A stretch of 64,000 nt of DNA from Paenibacillus arenosi (GCF_014841135.1 NZ_JACYTN010000010.1:1-64000), one strand, 5' to 3'; numbered from the stretch's first letter, positions 1 through 8,788 are shown. Program-made: numbers and translations. Notes: a model not told the origin generated them from the letters alone.

Positions 1-105
1 TTATATGACTATGTCAATTGGTATAACAAGCACCGCATACATGGAACATTAGGCTATATGAGCCCAGTTAATTACAAAAGAAAAGCCCTTAAAAAAGTTG
101 TTTGA
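1..105 (+). pseudogene. IS3-family transposase (OrfB), C-terminal end
   Basis: The first 34 codons encode the C-terminal tail of an IS3-family DDE transposase and stop with TGA at 103-105. Visible family features are the WYNKHRIHGTLGYMSP stretch, including the N-x-x-R-H/I-H-x-x-LGY-x-x-P signature that follows the catalytic Glu in OrfB proteins. The catalytic core lies left of the window, so it cannot be judged whether the element is intact. The reading frame is open here with no internal stop. It is the right end of the element that breaks the acetyltransferase gene at 124-286. Confidence 0.8.
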
Positions 106-123
106 TTTTGTGTTGACAGTCCA
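1..123 (+). mobile_element. Right end of an IS3-family insertion sequence
   Basis: The transposase stop codon is followed within 20 bp by TGTTGACAGTCCA (111-123). This ends in CA as IS3-family terminal repeats do, and its complement starts with TG. Immediately after it the sequence becomes coding for a truncated GNAT acetyltransferase on the other strand, so the element boundary is placed at 123/124. The left end and target duplication are outside the window. Confidence 0.65.
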
Positions 124-286
124 GATCATCACATACCACAACTACAGCGTACACAGAGTTAGCAATTGATCGCTCCGTCATTTCTATATTAGCGTTTCCC
201 CAGCCTACTGCCTCCCATAATCTCTTATGTTCTAACACAGTTGGACGACGCTCGATAATTTCGTATTGTTTTTGTTTGTTGACCAT
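124..286 (-). pseudogene. GNAT acetyltransferase, N-terminal fragment cut by the IS
   Basis: The gene starts at ATG 284-286 with an AGGAGG site just upstream. It encodes about 54 residues resembling the N-terminus of GNAT N-acetyltransferases (…IIERRPTVLEHKRLWEAVGWG…, then IANSVYAVVVVCDD). In intact relatives this segment leads into the acetyl-CoA binding beta-strand and loop. Here the homology ends at the insertion sequence terminal repeat and the frame runs out inside the element. The acetyl-CoA site is therefore missing and the product cannot be a functional acetyltransferase. The family call rests on a short N-terminal motif only. Confidence 0.6.
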
Positions 287-360
287 TTATGAACCTCCTA
301 AATTGGACAAAACAGATATCCTAGTTACTGGAGAGGACGAATATAATCGGCGTACTATGG

Positions 361-387
361 AAAAAGGATTCGCAATCGCGAATCCTT
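361..387 (-). terminator. Rho-independent terminator
   Basis: A perfect 10-bp stem (AAGGATTCGC at 364-373 with GCGAATCCTT at 378-387, loop AATC) is followed on the minus strand by a run of Ts (361-365). It lies about 110 bp downstream of the minus-strand gene at 499-1443 and probably ends its transcript. Confidence 0.7.
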
Positions 388-498
388 AGTATAACTCGTA
401 GATAACAATAAAAGAGTTCATTGTTCATTTCGATAATGGGACTACATTCACCTTCCATAATATCGAATAACATGCTCTCATTACATGTAATAAATGAA

Positions 499-1443
499 CT
501 AATTAACCGGAACCTCAAATTGCAGCTCTTGAATATATATTTTTCCAGGCTTTCCAGTAGTAGATTTCACACTCTCAACGTATGGCATAATTGTTATTGT
601 TTTAGGCAACGACTTGAATGGTGAAAAATTCAATTTTAGCTTATATTCACCTGCTCCTTTGCCAAACCCGTAGTAACAGCCATTATTCATCAGATGATTA
701 CCTTGCTCGTCTATTATATCAAAACTCAAATCTATGAGACTATCAATTTCAGTAAAATCCTCACCTATATTTCCAACAAGCGGAAGAGGTAAATCCTTTA
801 CCTCACCATATCCAACTAAATCGATGGTTGTTGCCAGTGGGCTTATCTCCACACGTTCAAGAATAAATTGAAAATTTTTGTATGCTTTTATCATATCGGG
901 CTTAAGTATAGTGCTTCCCTTGGATTTCATAGGTATTTTAATCGTGTATGGGTTCTTCATTTTACTTACTTTCAATTTAATCATGAGATCGAATTTGTCA
1001 GGCAGTGGCTTTTCTGTAACATATTCAAAAGTATAAATATTGCTACCCTCATCTAGTTTCATAGATTTCTTAATAAATCCATGCCGCTTCCCATTAACAT
1101 AAAACTCTAGATTTTCTAGAACTCCTTTCTGGGAATGTTTCGTTTTACCATTTGGAAATTCTCTGCCAATCATAGTTGGAGATGACTTAGTTCCACCTTT
1201 ACGTTCCAACTCAAAGGTCAACATTTTCGAACCATGAATTGCGTTTTTCACATAGAAAGTGAATCCGTCCTGCTTGTTACTGCTGTAATGATGTTGCACT
1301 TCTGCTTGTTTTCCTAACTTCGATTGCACTCCAGATGCATCTACCTGACCTATCCCCAGTATCGTGGATATAAAAAGTACAAGAGCTGTAACGCCAAAAC
1401 CCACCTTTTTACCAAACGATAAGGACTGTTCTAGTTCAGTCAT
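499..1443 (-). CDS. DUF4179/DUF5643-like anti-sigma sensor-domain protein (orphan copy)
   Basis: A 314-residue protein with a very short cytoplasmic N-terminus (about 12 residues), one membrane segment (about 13-32) and a long extracytoplasmic region. That region aligns along its length with the two proteins at 6537-8788. Shared blocks include NGK/NGRT…KGVL, ILKP/IISP, the segment ending in DLVGYGEVKDLP, FDIIDEQGN, and SPFKSLPKTITIMPYV near the C-terminus. In this family the extracytoplasmic part belongs to anti-sigma proteins whose cytoplasmic N-terminus holds an ECF sigma factor. Here the cytoplasmic part is too short to do so and no sigma gene is adjacent. It may be a decoy, a sensor subunit or a cell-envelope protein; its function is unknown. 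A terminator follows at 361-387. Confidence 0.7.
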   Translation of the reverse strand: MTELEQSLSFGKKVGFGVTALVLFISTILGIGQVDASGVQSKLGKQAEVQHHYSSNKQDGFTFYVKNAIHGSKMLTFELERKGGTKSSPTMIGREFPNGKTKHSQKGVLENLEFYVNGKRHGFIKKSMKLDEGSNIYTFEYVTEKPLPDKFDLMIKLKVSKMKNPYTIKIPMKSKGSTILKPDMIKAYKNFQFILERVEISPLATTIDLVGYGEVKDLPLPLVGNIGEDFTEIDSLIDLSFDIIDEQGNHLMNNGCYYGFGKGAGEYKLKLNFSPFKSLPKTITIMPYVESVKSTTGKPGKIYIQELQFEVPVN

Positions 1444-1764
1444 TCGTCTATCACTCCAAATTATCTAGTATGTTGTGATCAGGATGGATATGATTTGCCC
1501 CTAAATAACAGCAACGATATCGTTAGATGTTATCGCAAACAAATATAGACAAAATCATTATTCCACCACAATTTCCCACTCTAACTAATATATCTTATTT
1601 CGTCCCAATCGACCAGCCTATCTTAAAATATATCGATAATTTTTACTAACATTTATCCCCATCATTTAGGCGCAACCTCGATTGTCCGTGAAATAAACAA
1701 TCAATTTTTCCAAACTATTTTATTGCATGAGTATTCGAATAGGACAGAATGAGGCAATGAACCG
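1444..1764. other. Intergenic region without recognised genes
   Basis: About 320 AT-rich bases lie between the start of the orphan sensor-domain gene and the first recognisable codons of the squalene-hopene cyclase remnant. The promoter of the minus-strand gene must lie here, but I see no convincing -35/-10 pair. There is no open frame of interest. Confidence 0.5.
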
Positions 1765-2388
1765 GACATAGAAGAGGCCATCCCACGTCTCATTCAGCAA
1801 CTGCTGAAGGCTCAAGCCACTGATGGCTCATGGCGGCTTTGTTTTGAGAGTGGGACAATGACAGACAGCTGAATGAATATTGTCGTTCGCCTGTTGAAGC
1901 TAGATGAGGAAGATTTAATGAAGCAATTAAGCCAGCGCATCATATCGAGATAGCATTCGATGGTTATTGGCGTGTATATCGGAATGAAATAAACGGCATT
2001 GTATCAGTTACAGAAGAGGCCTAATATGCTCTCCATTATTCTGGGACGATGAAAAAATAATGCTATCCTAATAAAAGCAAAAGCATATATACGAATCATC
2101 GGTGAGATGCAGCAGGCTCATAGTGTGTTGACAAAAACGATGTTAGCAGCCACAGGGCAGCGCCCATGACCTCGCTCCTATACGATGCCAATTGAATTTC
2201 TACTGCTTCCCTATTCTTATCATGAGTAGTCTTACTGATACGAAAATACCTGAATGAGCCCCTTATCTTTCCGAATTTAATGTTGCCAAATAGAAGTTGG
2301 GACGACGTGGGCCTTGGATGCAATCATTGCTGTTGCTCCACAGCCAACTGATGCAATAGAACGTGGAATTAAGGCTCTATTAGAATAA
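1765..2388 (+). pseudogene. Decayed squalene-hopene cyclase remnant with internal deletion
   Basis: Plus-strand frames, read through stops and one frame change, give a recognisable squalene-hopene cyclase. First comes an N-terminal part with the QW-type motif KAQATDGSWRLCFESGTMTD (1765-1960). After a frame change come DGYWRVYRNEINGIVSVTEEA (about 1960-2020) and VLTKTMLAATGQRP, then MPIEFLLLPYSY (about 2125-2225). A short tail WALDAIIAVAPQPTDAIERG (about 2306-2365) matches the extreme C-terminus and ends at TAA 2386-2388. At least eight in-frame stops occur. Roughly the central two thirds of a normal 600-residue-plus enzyme, including the region of the catalytic DxDD motif, is gone. The family makes hopanoids or sporulenes; this copy is dead. 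A terminator follows directly. Confidence 0.8.
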
Positions 2389-2391
2389 AAT

Positions 2392-2434
2392 AAAAGGCTG
2401 CTGTCGCAGGGAAAAACGCGAATAGTAGCCTTTT
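2392..2434. terminator. Bidirectional terminator-like hairpin
   Basis: AAAAGGCT (2392-2399) pairs with AGCCTTTT (2427-2434). The A- and T-rich flanks would support termination from both directions. It sits between the convergent squalene-hopene cyclase remnant and the lipoprotein gene at 2447. Confidence 0.5.
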
Positions 2435-2446
2435 GTAAACGAATGA

Positions 2447-2944
2447 CTATTTAAGTGTAATATTCTGTTTCCAAGTTAATTCTTCTTTATCGTCATTACG
2501 GAATACAAATACAACTTGGCCATGTTCACCCTTCATTTTATCATCATATATGAACCCAGAATATTGACCATTGCCACTTATATAAAATCCATATCCTTCT
2601 CCAGTCGCTCCATTTTTAGAGGCCTCTTCGGATGTACTTACAATTTGATGATTATCGGATATCCACTTCATTTCTGCTAATAAGTATCCTTCAGGAACTT
2701 GTTCAACGGTAAAGTAAAACATATTCCCTTCAAATCCCTCTTGTTTGGTCTGGTCAATGATCATCAAAATTGGCACCTGTTTGATAGGTGATTGTGTTCG
2801 TTCTTTCTTTACTTGTTGATCAGCAGGCTTTTGTTCAGCTGGCGTAGAAGACGGAGCCCCGGATTGCGGCGCATTTCCACATGCGCTTGTCAACAGTAAT
2901 ATAGCAACTGCTCCCCATACATAAATGAATCTTAATTTCTTCAT
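2447..2944 (-). CDS. Lipoprotein linked to a two-component system
   Basis: A lipoprotein of about 165 residues. An N-terminal hydrophobic stretch ends in a lipobox (LLLTSAC, Cys near residue 22), followed by a Ser/Pro/Gln/Lys-rich linker and a compact C-terminal domain of unknown family rich in aromatic residues and Gly (GEGYGFYISGNGQYSGFIYD). The frame is open from a TTG at 2956 that overlaps the stop of the upstream kinase gene. The ATG at 2944 is preferred because a GGGAG lies about 12 bases upstream and the next residues form a classic KK-x-hydrophobic signal. It is the last gene of a regulator-kinase-lipoprotein unit, so it may be a sensory accessory or a target of the system. No enzyme motif is visible. 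Confidence 0.75.
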   Translation of the reverse strand: MKKLRFIYVWGAVAILLLTSACGNAPQSGAPSSTPAEQKPADQQVKKERTQSPIKQVPILMIIDQTKQEGFEGNMFYFTVEQVPEGYLLAEMKWISDNHQIVSTSEEASKNGATGEGYGFYISGNGQYSGFIYDDKMKGEHGQVVFVFRNDDKEELTWKQNITLK

Positions 2945-2952
2945 CTGTATCA

Positions 2953-4713
2953 TCAACTCCCATTATCGAGGACGGTGCTGTCACTCTTCTTCAAACTAAA
3001 ATAAAACATAACGCCCTTACTCGTATTTTTCACCCCGTAATTACTGCCATGAAGCTCAAGAATATGCTTAACCATAGCAAGTCCAAGACCCGTACCACCT
3101 AATTTTCGATCGCGTGAACGTTCCACTCGGTAAAATTGATCCCAGATCCGATGCATGTCTTCTTCGCCAATAGACGATCCTTCATTTTCGATACAGGTCA
3201 TCATTTGACCCGACACTGTTTCATACATATGGATTCGAATCATGCTTTGTGCTACTCCATGCCGAATGGCATTGCTCAACAAATTCACAATTACTTGCTC
3301 GATCCACTTAGGATCAGCATATATAAATACAGAAGCTTCTCCATTCATCTGTACCTGCAGCTGCTTACTTTCCAATTGACGAGTAAAACAAGCACACACT
3401 TTCTGTACTAGCATTGGTAGATCAATCGTTTGAGGTGCTAAACGAATGACTTTGGCCTCGAATTTGGAAAGCTCCAACATTTCCATAATTAGTACGTTCA
3501 TGCGATCTACTTCATTCAGTATTAAAGATAAATAACGCTCTCGCTTCTCTTCCGCCACATCATCCTGCAGCCCTTCCGTAAACCCTTTTACAATACCCAA
3601 AGGCGTCTTTAGCTCATGCGAAATATTCGCGATTAGCTCTTTACGAAGCTGTTCTAGGCGTTGTTTCTCCACCATATCATCCTGTAATTTAGCATTCGCT
3701 ACTGTCAGCTCATATAAGGCAGTATCCAAATTCCGCGCCATCGTATTCATGCTCTGGGAAAGTTCACCGAACTCATCTTTCGAATGAATAGCAGCTGGCA
3801 TGGTGAAATCCAACTGCGCCATACGTGTAGCTGTATGGTTTAACGTCAGTAAAGGTTTCGACACAATTCTAGAAAATACAAAGGAAAGAAACATAACAAG
3901 CAATAATATCGGAAGCGCCAAATAAATCATATATTTATCGAGTATCACCACTGCTTCTCCAACAGGTTGTAGAGATGTAAGTGCAAATAAGTAACCTCTA
4001 CTCTGATCTACGTTAGAAAATGGAAAAGTCACAACAACATATTTTACACCACTCCATGGATCCATCCATTCCGACTGAATAGGTTCTCCATTTTGCATAC
4101 GAGACTCATCCAGATCTGCCTGTATCATCCAATCCCAAAGTGCATCATTTAAGAGCGTATCTTGGTAGTAAGGATTATAGGAGTGCTGATCAGGTAGCAT
4201 CTTTTCAACAATTTTCCCTTCTATACGGACTAATCCATCTACTAATTCAAATTTTTGTGATTGAAATTTAACGGGTGACAAGATGGTAGATTGTTGATCC
4301 ATAAAAATACCATCTACTGTAAGATTATCTCCGATGTGCAATCCTTGAGGAATATCTTTCATCGACATTGCTTCAATTTGAAGCCGAATCGTGACCACTT
4401 TAGTTGGAGTTTGAAGTTCGATAAAATACGGGTTTATTCTAATTCTATTCATCTGTTCATCTAGAATGGCTATACTTGCACTCGTTTCATTTGAAAACTG
4501 TCCTAGCAAATAGGAAACATCACGTTCACTCGCGTGCCCCTGTCCATACTGCTTACTTAACTGAATCATACTTTGTTTCAATTCACTAATTTTGAATTCG
4601 CGGTAATAACGTTCGAAGAACAGTCCTTGCGCTAGCATGATTAGCATAAATATAATGGCTATTAAGGCAGATGTCGCAATGAAAAGCTTGCTCACTACAC
4701 CATATTTTCTCAT
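2953..4713 (-). CDS. Sensor histidine kinase with large extracytoplasmic domain
   Basis: A 586-residue membrane kinase of the OmpR-partner type. Domains in order: TM1 (about 10-32); an extracytoplasmic domain of about 220 residues with no family I recognise; TM2 (about 258-280); HAMP linker (about 281-333); coiled linker; HisKA with the phospho-accepting His366 in IANISHELKTPLG; and an ATPase domain with N-box NLLSNAIRHG and G-boxes ending in GGTGLGLAMVKHILELHGSN. It would autophosphorylate and pass phosphate to the regulator at 4710-5390, with which it overlaps by 4 bases (ATGA), so the two are translationally coupled. The ligand is unknown. The downstream lipoprotein may take part in sensing. 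Confidence 0.93.
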   Translation of the reverse strand: MRKYGVVSKLFIATSALIAIIFMLIMLAQGLFFERYYREFKISELKQSMIQLSKQYGQGHASERDVSYLLGQFSNETSASIAILDEQMNRIRINPYFIELQTPTKVVTIRLQIEAMSMKDIPQGLHIGDNLTVDGIFMDQQSTILSPVKFQSQKFELVDGLVRIEGKIVEKMLPDQHSYNPYYQDTLLNDALWDWMIQADLDESRMQNGEPIQSEWMDPWSGVKYVVVTFPFSNVDQSRGYLFALTSLQPVGEAVVILDKYMIYLALPILLLVMFLSFVFSRIVSKPLLTLNHTATRMAQLDFTMPAAIHSKDEFGELSQSMNTMARNLDTALYELTVANAKLQDDMVEKQRLEQLRKELIANISHELKTPLGIVKGFTEGLQDDVAEEKRERYLSLILNEVDRMNVLIMEMLELSKFEAKVIRLAPQTIDLPMLVQKVCACFTRQLESKQLQVQMNGEASVFIYADPKWIEQVIVNLLSNAIRHGVAQSMIRIHMYETVSGQMMTCIENEGSSIGEEDMHRIWDQFYRVERSRDRKLGGTGLGLAMVKHILELHGSNYGVKNTSKGVMFYFSLKKSDSTVLDNGS

Positions 4714-5390
4714 GGCTCAAGTTCGAACTTATAGCCCGCGCGAATGACGGTACGAATATATCGTCCTTCATTTCCCAGCTTAGCTCGTAATTTTTTGATA
4801 TGGGTATCTACAGTGCGCAGATCTCCGAAGTAATCAAATCCCCATACCGCATTTAAAATATACTCTCGCGACATCACCGCACCCTCATGCTTGGTCAGAA
4901 ATAGTAGTAGCTCGTATTCTTTCGGTGATAAATTGATGATTTCTTCTCCTACAAATACCGTATGTGAGCGCTTGTTGATAGAAAGTTCGCCATAGCTCAT
5001 CATATCTCCTTCACGACCGATCGATCCTTCTGATCTTTTCAGCAGAGCCTTCGCACGGGCAACCAGCACTCTTGGGCTAAATGGTTTCGTAACATATTCA
5101 TCTGCACCTAGTTCATACCCCATCACTTGATCATCATCTTCCGTTCTAGCCGTAATAATGATGATAGGCACATCTGACTTCTGACGAATGCGCCTACACA
5201 CAGTCCAGCCGTCAATTTCAGGCATCATGATGTCCAACACAACCAAATCCATAGAAGCCTGCTCAAACATCTCTAACGCCTGTCTTCCATCCTCAGCTTC
5301 GTAAACTTTCCATTGCTCTTTCTTGAAATAATCCGTTATAAATTCACGCATTAACGGATCATCCTCAACAAGCAATATGGTTCTGTTCAT
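4710..5390 (-). CDS. OmpR/PhoB-family response regulator
   Basis: A DNA-binding response regulator of about 226 residues. The receiver domain covers residues 1-120, with acidic pocket EDD, phospho-acceptor Asp in VVLDIMMPE (near residue 53), Thr in IIITART and the conserved Lys in YVTKPFSP. The C-terminal winged-helix domain contains LSPKEYELLLFL and the recognition helix region DLRTVDTHIKKLRAKLG. The frame allows ATG at 5396, but the second ATG two codons later has better spacing to the GGAG upstream and is used here. It is first in the operon with its kinase and a lipoprotein. Confidence 0.93.
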   Translation of the reverse strand: MNRTILLVEDDPLMREFITDYFKKEQWKVYEAEDGRQALEMFEQASMDLVVLDIMMPEIDGWTVCRRIRQKSDVPIIIITARTEDDDQVMGYELGADEYVTKPFSPRVLVARAKALLKRSEGSIGREGDMMSYGELSINKRSHTVFVGEEIINLSPKEYELLLFLTKHEGAVMSREYILNAVWGFDYFGDLRTVDTHIKKLRAKLGNEGRYIRTVIRAGYKFELEP

Positions 5391-5499
5391 CGTCATGCAC
5401 TCCGCATCTTCCTAAATGTTTATCATTCCATTTTATTGGATATGGGAGAAGCATGTCAAAAGATCAACTTCCTACATGTTGACCGAATACACCGCAATT

Positions 5500-6288
5500 C
5501 TATCGCAAATTGATCGCGTATACAGCAATTTTAGTTCCGAACTGGCTAATCCATATTTGCCCATCGCCAATCATGACACCTTCAGCATTAACAAATACAC
5601 GATCTATTTTTTGTGCAAAAAGTTTTTGTTTCACTTCTTTCGTCATAATTTTGTTGTATTTTTTTATAAATTCCTGTTTTGATTTGATTTTTGTAGTCTT
5701 ACCATTTTTGTTGACATTCAACGGGTAATCGATCATTTCTGCTACTGCTTTTTTGTTGCTGGCAGCTACTTCTTTTTTCAATTTGTTAAAAAACTGAACA
5801 AATGCCGTGGGGTCATCAATACCCGCCACCTCATATGGATTATCAAATGTGTTGATGGAGTATACGAGCATTTGATTGTTAATTTCACTCACCCACATGA
5901 CACCTTCACCAATCATATAACCGTATTGATTATGGAATGTATGCTTCGCTTTCTGCTTGAGCAGCTGTTTTTTCACATCGCTAGTAATGATACGATCATA
6001 TTTTTGTACAAACTGTTCCTTTGTAGAAATCGTTGTTTTCTTGCCGTTTTTAATTACAATTAAAGGATAAGACATCAAGTCGGCTACATCTTTATGGCGA
6101 TCTTCTTTTACAGCTTTCTGCAAATTTTCAAGGAAGGATTCAAATTCCTTTGACACTGTATTTGTTTGAACGATGGGCTTTGTTGGTGCTGGTGCTTCTG
6201 TTTTCGTAGTTGTCGGTTCAGCCCATACTTGACCTACCAAGGTAGTTGCGGCAATGGCCACACTGATAAATAATGCTGTTTTTTTCAT
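5500..6288 (-). CDS. Secreted protein with two tandem repeats
   Basis: A 262-residue protein. It has a signal peptide (about 1-23, ending near VGQVWA), a Thr/Pro/Ala-rich linker, and two repeats of roughly 100 residues (about 47-145 and 160-262). Each repeat runs: FxxxLxKxVxxxxxKxVAxxxxYPLxVxKNGK, then T-x-I-x-S/T-K-x-x-F-x-x-K-Y, ending in MIGxGxxWxSx…VYxIN. The pattern resembles NTF2-like alpha+beta pockets found as tandem extracellular domains in Firmicutes; that fold is an inference. No catalytic residues are evident. It has its own ribosome site (GGAGGAATC) and does not overlap its neighbours, the response regulator at 5390 and the sensor-domain gene at 6537. Confidence 0.75.
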   Translation of the reverse strand: MKKTALFISVAIAATTLVGQVWAEPTTTKTEAPAPTKPIVQTNTVSKEFESFLENLQKAVKEDRHKDVADLMSYPLIVIKNGKKTTISTKEQFVQKYDRIITSDVKKQLLKQKAKHTFHNQYGYMIGEGVMWVSEINNQMLVYSINTFDNPYEVAGIDDPTAFVQFFNKLKKEVAASNKKAVAEMIDYPLNVNKNGKTTKIKSKQEFIKKYNKIMTKEVKQKLFAQKIDRVFVNAEGVMIGDGQIWISQFGTKIAVYAINLR

Positions 6289-6453
6289 GTCATGATTCCT
6301 CCATTTCGTAGTTACAAGCTAAGTATAGAATGCTCATGTGACCGACGTGTGTACACGGTGTGATGATTAGGAGGTATTTTATCACCAGATACACAAATAA
6401 ATGCCACCTCCTTCATGGAAGTCAACATTTTGAAATCTCCTCGATAGCAGCAT

Positions 6454-6490
6454 AAAAAAAGCGACCGTCTCATTTGTGAGTACGATCGCT
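6454..6490 (-). terminator. Terminator of the sigma/anti-sigma operon
   Basis: An imperfect stem (AGCGACCGT at 6460-6468 with the complementary arm ending at 6490) is followed on the minus strand by seven Ts (6454-6460). It lies about 50 bp past the last gene of the ECF sigma operon. Confidence 0.65.
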
Positions 6491-6536
6491 ATGTATAACA
6501 TTCATATCAACTTCCCGGTTACTCACTCTGCAATTT

Positions 6537-7574
6537 TTATAAATTCGATAACGACACTTTGTACTCCAGCTCTGGAATGAACTTTTTATCAACTTTCCCC
6601 TTTTTAGGATCAGTTACGTCAAATACATATGGCTTAATCGTTATCGTTTTAGGTGTAGATTTAAAAGGTGAATAGACATAGTTAAACTTGTATTCGCCAT
6701 CCTTCTGAGCCCTAGCACCACCTAGACCAAACAAGAACGTGCCTTTCAAGTTTTGACCTTTTTCATCTACGATATCAAAATCCATTTGGATAAGCCCTTC
6801 ATTGCGTTCTCCCTTTTTACCTCGATACTTTTGCGGTAAATCTTCAATATCTCCCATTCCCGTAAGATCAATATAGGTGGCAAATGAACTTACTTCCACC
6901 TGCTCGAGTGTTAATGCAAAGTCTCCATGTGCTTTTGTTATATTTGGTGAGATTATTGTGCTTTTTTCTTTACCTTTAACAGATGCTTTTAAGGTAAATG
7001 GCTTCTTTACCTTGCTAAGAGTCGCTTTAATGGTAAGTTCAAATGTATCGGGAAGCGACTTGTATGCCCCTAAATGTGGGTTAGACCGATCCGTAGCAGT
7101 TTGGTACTTTAAAATAACGCTGTTAGCATCTTTTCCAGGCGAATGGGAGCCGCCTGAAAAACGAAATAATTCGCCATTGATATATATTTCTACATCATCC
7201 AGAACGCCTTTTTTGGAGTAGTCCGTTCGGCCGTTCGGTAGTGGCTCTCCAAGGAGTGTTTTGGACAGATTGCTTCCCCCTGAACGATCTAGTTCCACCT
7301 CAATTTGCCTACCATCATGCTTCACATTTTTCATTGTAAGTGTAATCCCATCTTGGGTATTGCTTTGCTGCTTTGCTGCAATGGCTTGTAAAGCCGAATT
7401 CGTGCCATGAAGTTGCTCTGCAAACGATTCAAATCGCTTCGCTTCCTCATAAGATTCAAGTGCTGACGCGTACATCTGTCCGCTGCTCCACAACATGCCG
7501 CTAATTAGTACAGCACCAGATAGAACTAAAGTTGTTTTCTTTATAAATGAGTAACCTTTTTCTCGTTTTATCAT
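6537..7574 (-). CDS. Second DUF4179/DUF5643-like sensor-domain protein of the ECF operon
   Basis: A 345-residue protein: a cytoplasmic tail of about 12 residues, TM at about 13-33, then an extracytoplasmic region homologous to the neighbouring anti-sigma (7610-8788) and the orphan at 499-1443. The open frame extends to an ATG at 7613 that overlaps the previous stop. ATG 7574 is preferred because a GGAGAG site sits 8-9 bases before it. It lacks the roughly 50-residue cytoplasmic segment that its neighbour has for holding the sigma factor. It may modulate sensing by that neighbour or act independently. The operon position is clear; the molecular role is not known. Confidence 0.75.
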   Translation of the reverse strand: MIKREKGYSFIKKTTLVLSGAVLISGMLWSSGQMYASALESYEEAKRFESFAEQLHGTNSALQAIAAKQQSNTQDGITLTMKNVKHDGRQIEVELDRSGGSNLSKTLLGEPLPNGRTDYSKKGVLDDVEIYINGELFRFSGGSHSPGKDANSVILKYQTATDRSNPHLGAYKSLPDTFELTIKATLSKVKKPFTLKASVKGKEKSTIISPNITKAHGDFALTLEQVEVSSFATYIDLTGMGDIEDLPQKYRGKKGERNEGLIQMDFDIVDEKGQNLKGTFLFGLGGARAQKDGEYKFNYVYSPFKSTPKTITIKPYVFDVTDPKKGKVDKKFIPELEYKVSLSNL

Positions 7575-7609
7575 TGCGTTATCTCTCCGTTTCATATGAA
7601 AGTGATAAG

Positions 7610-8788
7610 TCATTTCGGTACAGGTACGATAAATTCAAGATCAGGAATATATTTTTTAGTGACGGTATGGTTGGTTAACGTAATGGCCTCATACAAATAT
7701 GGTTTAATGGTAATCTGCTTCGGCTTCTCAGAAAAAGGATTATACATAAAATCAAGGTAGTAGACCCCTTCGTAGAAGTTAATTCCTCCACCCATTCCAT
7801 GGTAGCTCAAACCTTTCAATCTATTTCCATGCTCATCCACGATATCTGCACCCAGATTTAGTTTACCTTCGTAGTAATCACCTTTTGGAGCTCTATATAT
7901 TTCTGGAAGTGCTTCAATGTCTCCCTTACCAACGAGCTGCATGCGGGTTGTAATAGGTGTGAGCTCTACTTGCTCTAAACTTAGACTAAAGTTACTATAA
8001 GTGGACTTCATGCTTGGCTTAAGCACTATATTTTCTGTATTTTTCTTAACAGGCACAGTCATAGAAAATGGAGTTATGATTTCTGTCAATGTCGCCTCAA
8101 TTGTTAGATCAAATTGGTCTGGGAAACGCTTAATTGTTGTATCCATTCCTTTCATAGCACCAGGTGACAACATAGGGCGGGCATCATTAAATTTGACGAT
8201 AATCGTATGTTCATTAACTGGATATAGCGAGGTTAGGCTCATAGAGCGTTCGTCACCGTTCACTTTGAAACGAATATGATCTAACACGCCTTTCCCCGCT
8301 CCAAACGTACGGCCATCTGCATCAAACTCACCGAGAAACGTTTCTGTAAAGCCATCTCCTGATCTTTCAAGAACCAATGATAGTCTACTTCCATCATAAA
8401 TCATTTCTTTTGCTGCAAGCGTTACACCATCATGCGTTACACTTTGTTGAAGCGGTGCTACCAGATTTTTTTCTACTGCCCTTCTCAAACCAGCATCATT
8501 ATGATTTTGGAACACACTTCCGATGAGTGGGATATGTTTCAATGCTTCTGCCATAACTGGTGAGATAAATCCACTCCCCAATAATATTCCGCCTACTAGA
8601 GCTGCTGCCGAAGTACCGATGAGGGCTTTTCTCCATATGTTCGTTTTTTTATGCCCACGCCTCTCTCCTATCTTTTTCATAATTTCATAGCTATACGTAT
8701 CGACTGGCATTTGCGTCTCTCGAACGAGACGCTCGACATGCTTCATCCGGGTTTCCGCTAACTTATCCTGATTCGACCAGCGCTCCAT
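7610..8788 (-). CDS. Probable ECF anti-sigma factor (DUF4179/DUF5643 type)
   Basis: A 392-residue single-pass membrane protein. It has a charged cytoplasmic N-terminus (residues 1-53, predicted sigma-binding part), TM at about 54-75, and a large outside domain with the same conserved blocks as its two paralogues in this window (DGVTLAAKEMIYDGSRLSLVLERSG, GKGVLDHIRFKVNG, LVGKGDIEALPEIY, PFSEKPKQITIKPYLYEA). Its start overlaps the end of the sigma gene by 26 bp, the usual arrangement for a sigma and its membrane anti-sigma. The likely model is that it sequesters the sigma factor until an envelope signal leads to release. The signal is not readable from sequence. Confidence 0.85.
   Translation of the reverse strand: MERWSNQDKLAETRMKHVERLVRETQMPVDTYSYEIMKKIGERRGHKKTNIWRKALIGTSAAALVGGILLGSGFISPVMAEALKHIPLIGSVFQNHNDAGLRRAVEKNLVAPLQQSVTHDGVTLAAKEMIYDGSRLSLVLERSGDGFTETFLGEFDADGRTFGAGKGVLDHIRFKVNGDERSMSLTSLYPVNEHTIIVKFNDARPMLSPGAMKGMDTTIKRFPDQFDLTIEATLTEIITPFSMTVPVKKNTENIVLKPSMKSTYSNFSLSLEQVELTPITTRMQLVGKGDIEALPEIYRAPKGDYYEGKLNLGADIVDEHGNRLKGLSYHGMGGGINFYEGVYYLDFMYNPFSEKPKQITIKPYLYEAITLTNHTVTKKYIPDLEFIVPVPK

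Noticed and set aside
2096-2323. 75-codon minus-strand open frame
   Set aside because: It runs antisense to the squalene-hopene cyclase remnant, whose plus-strand codons match the family. There is no ribosome site.
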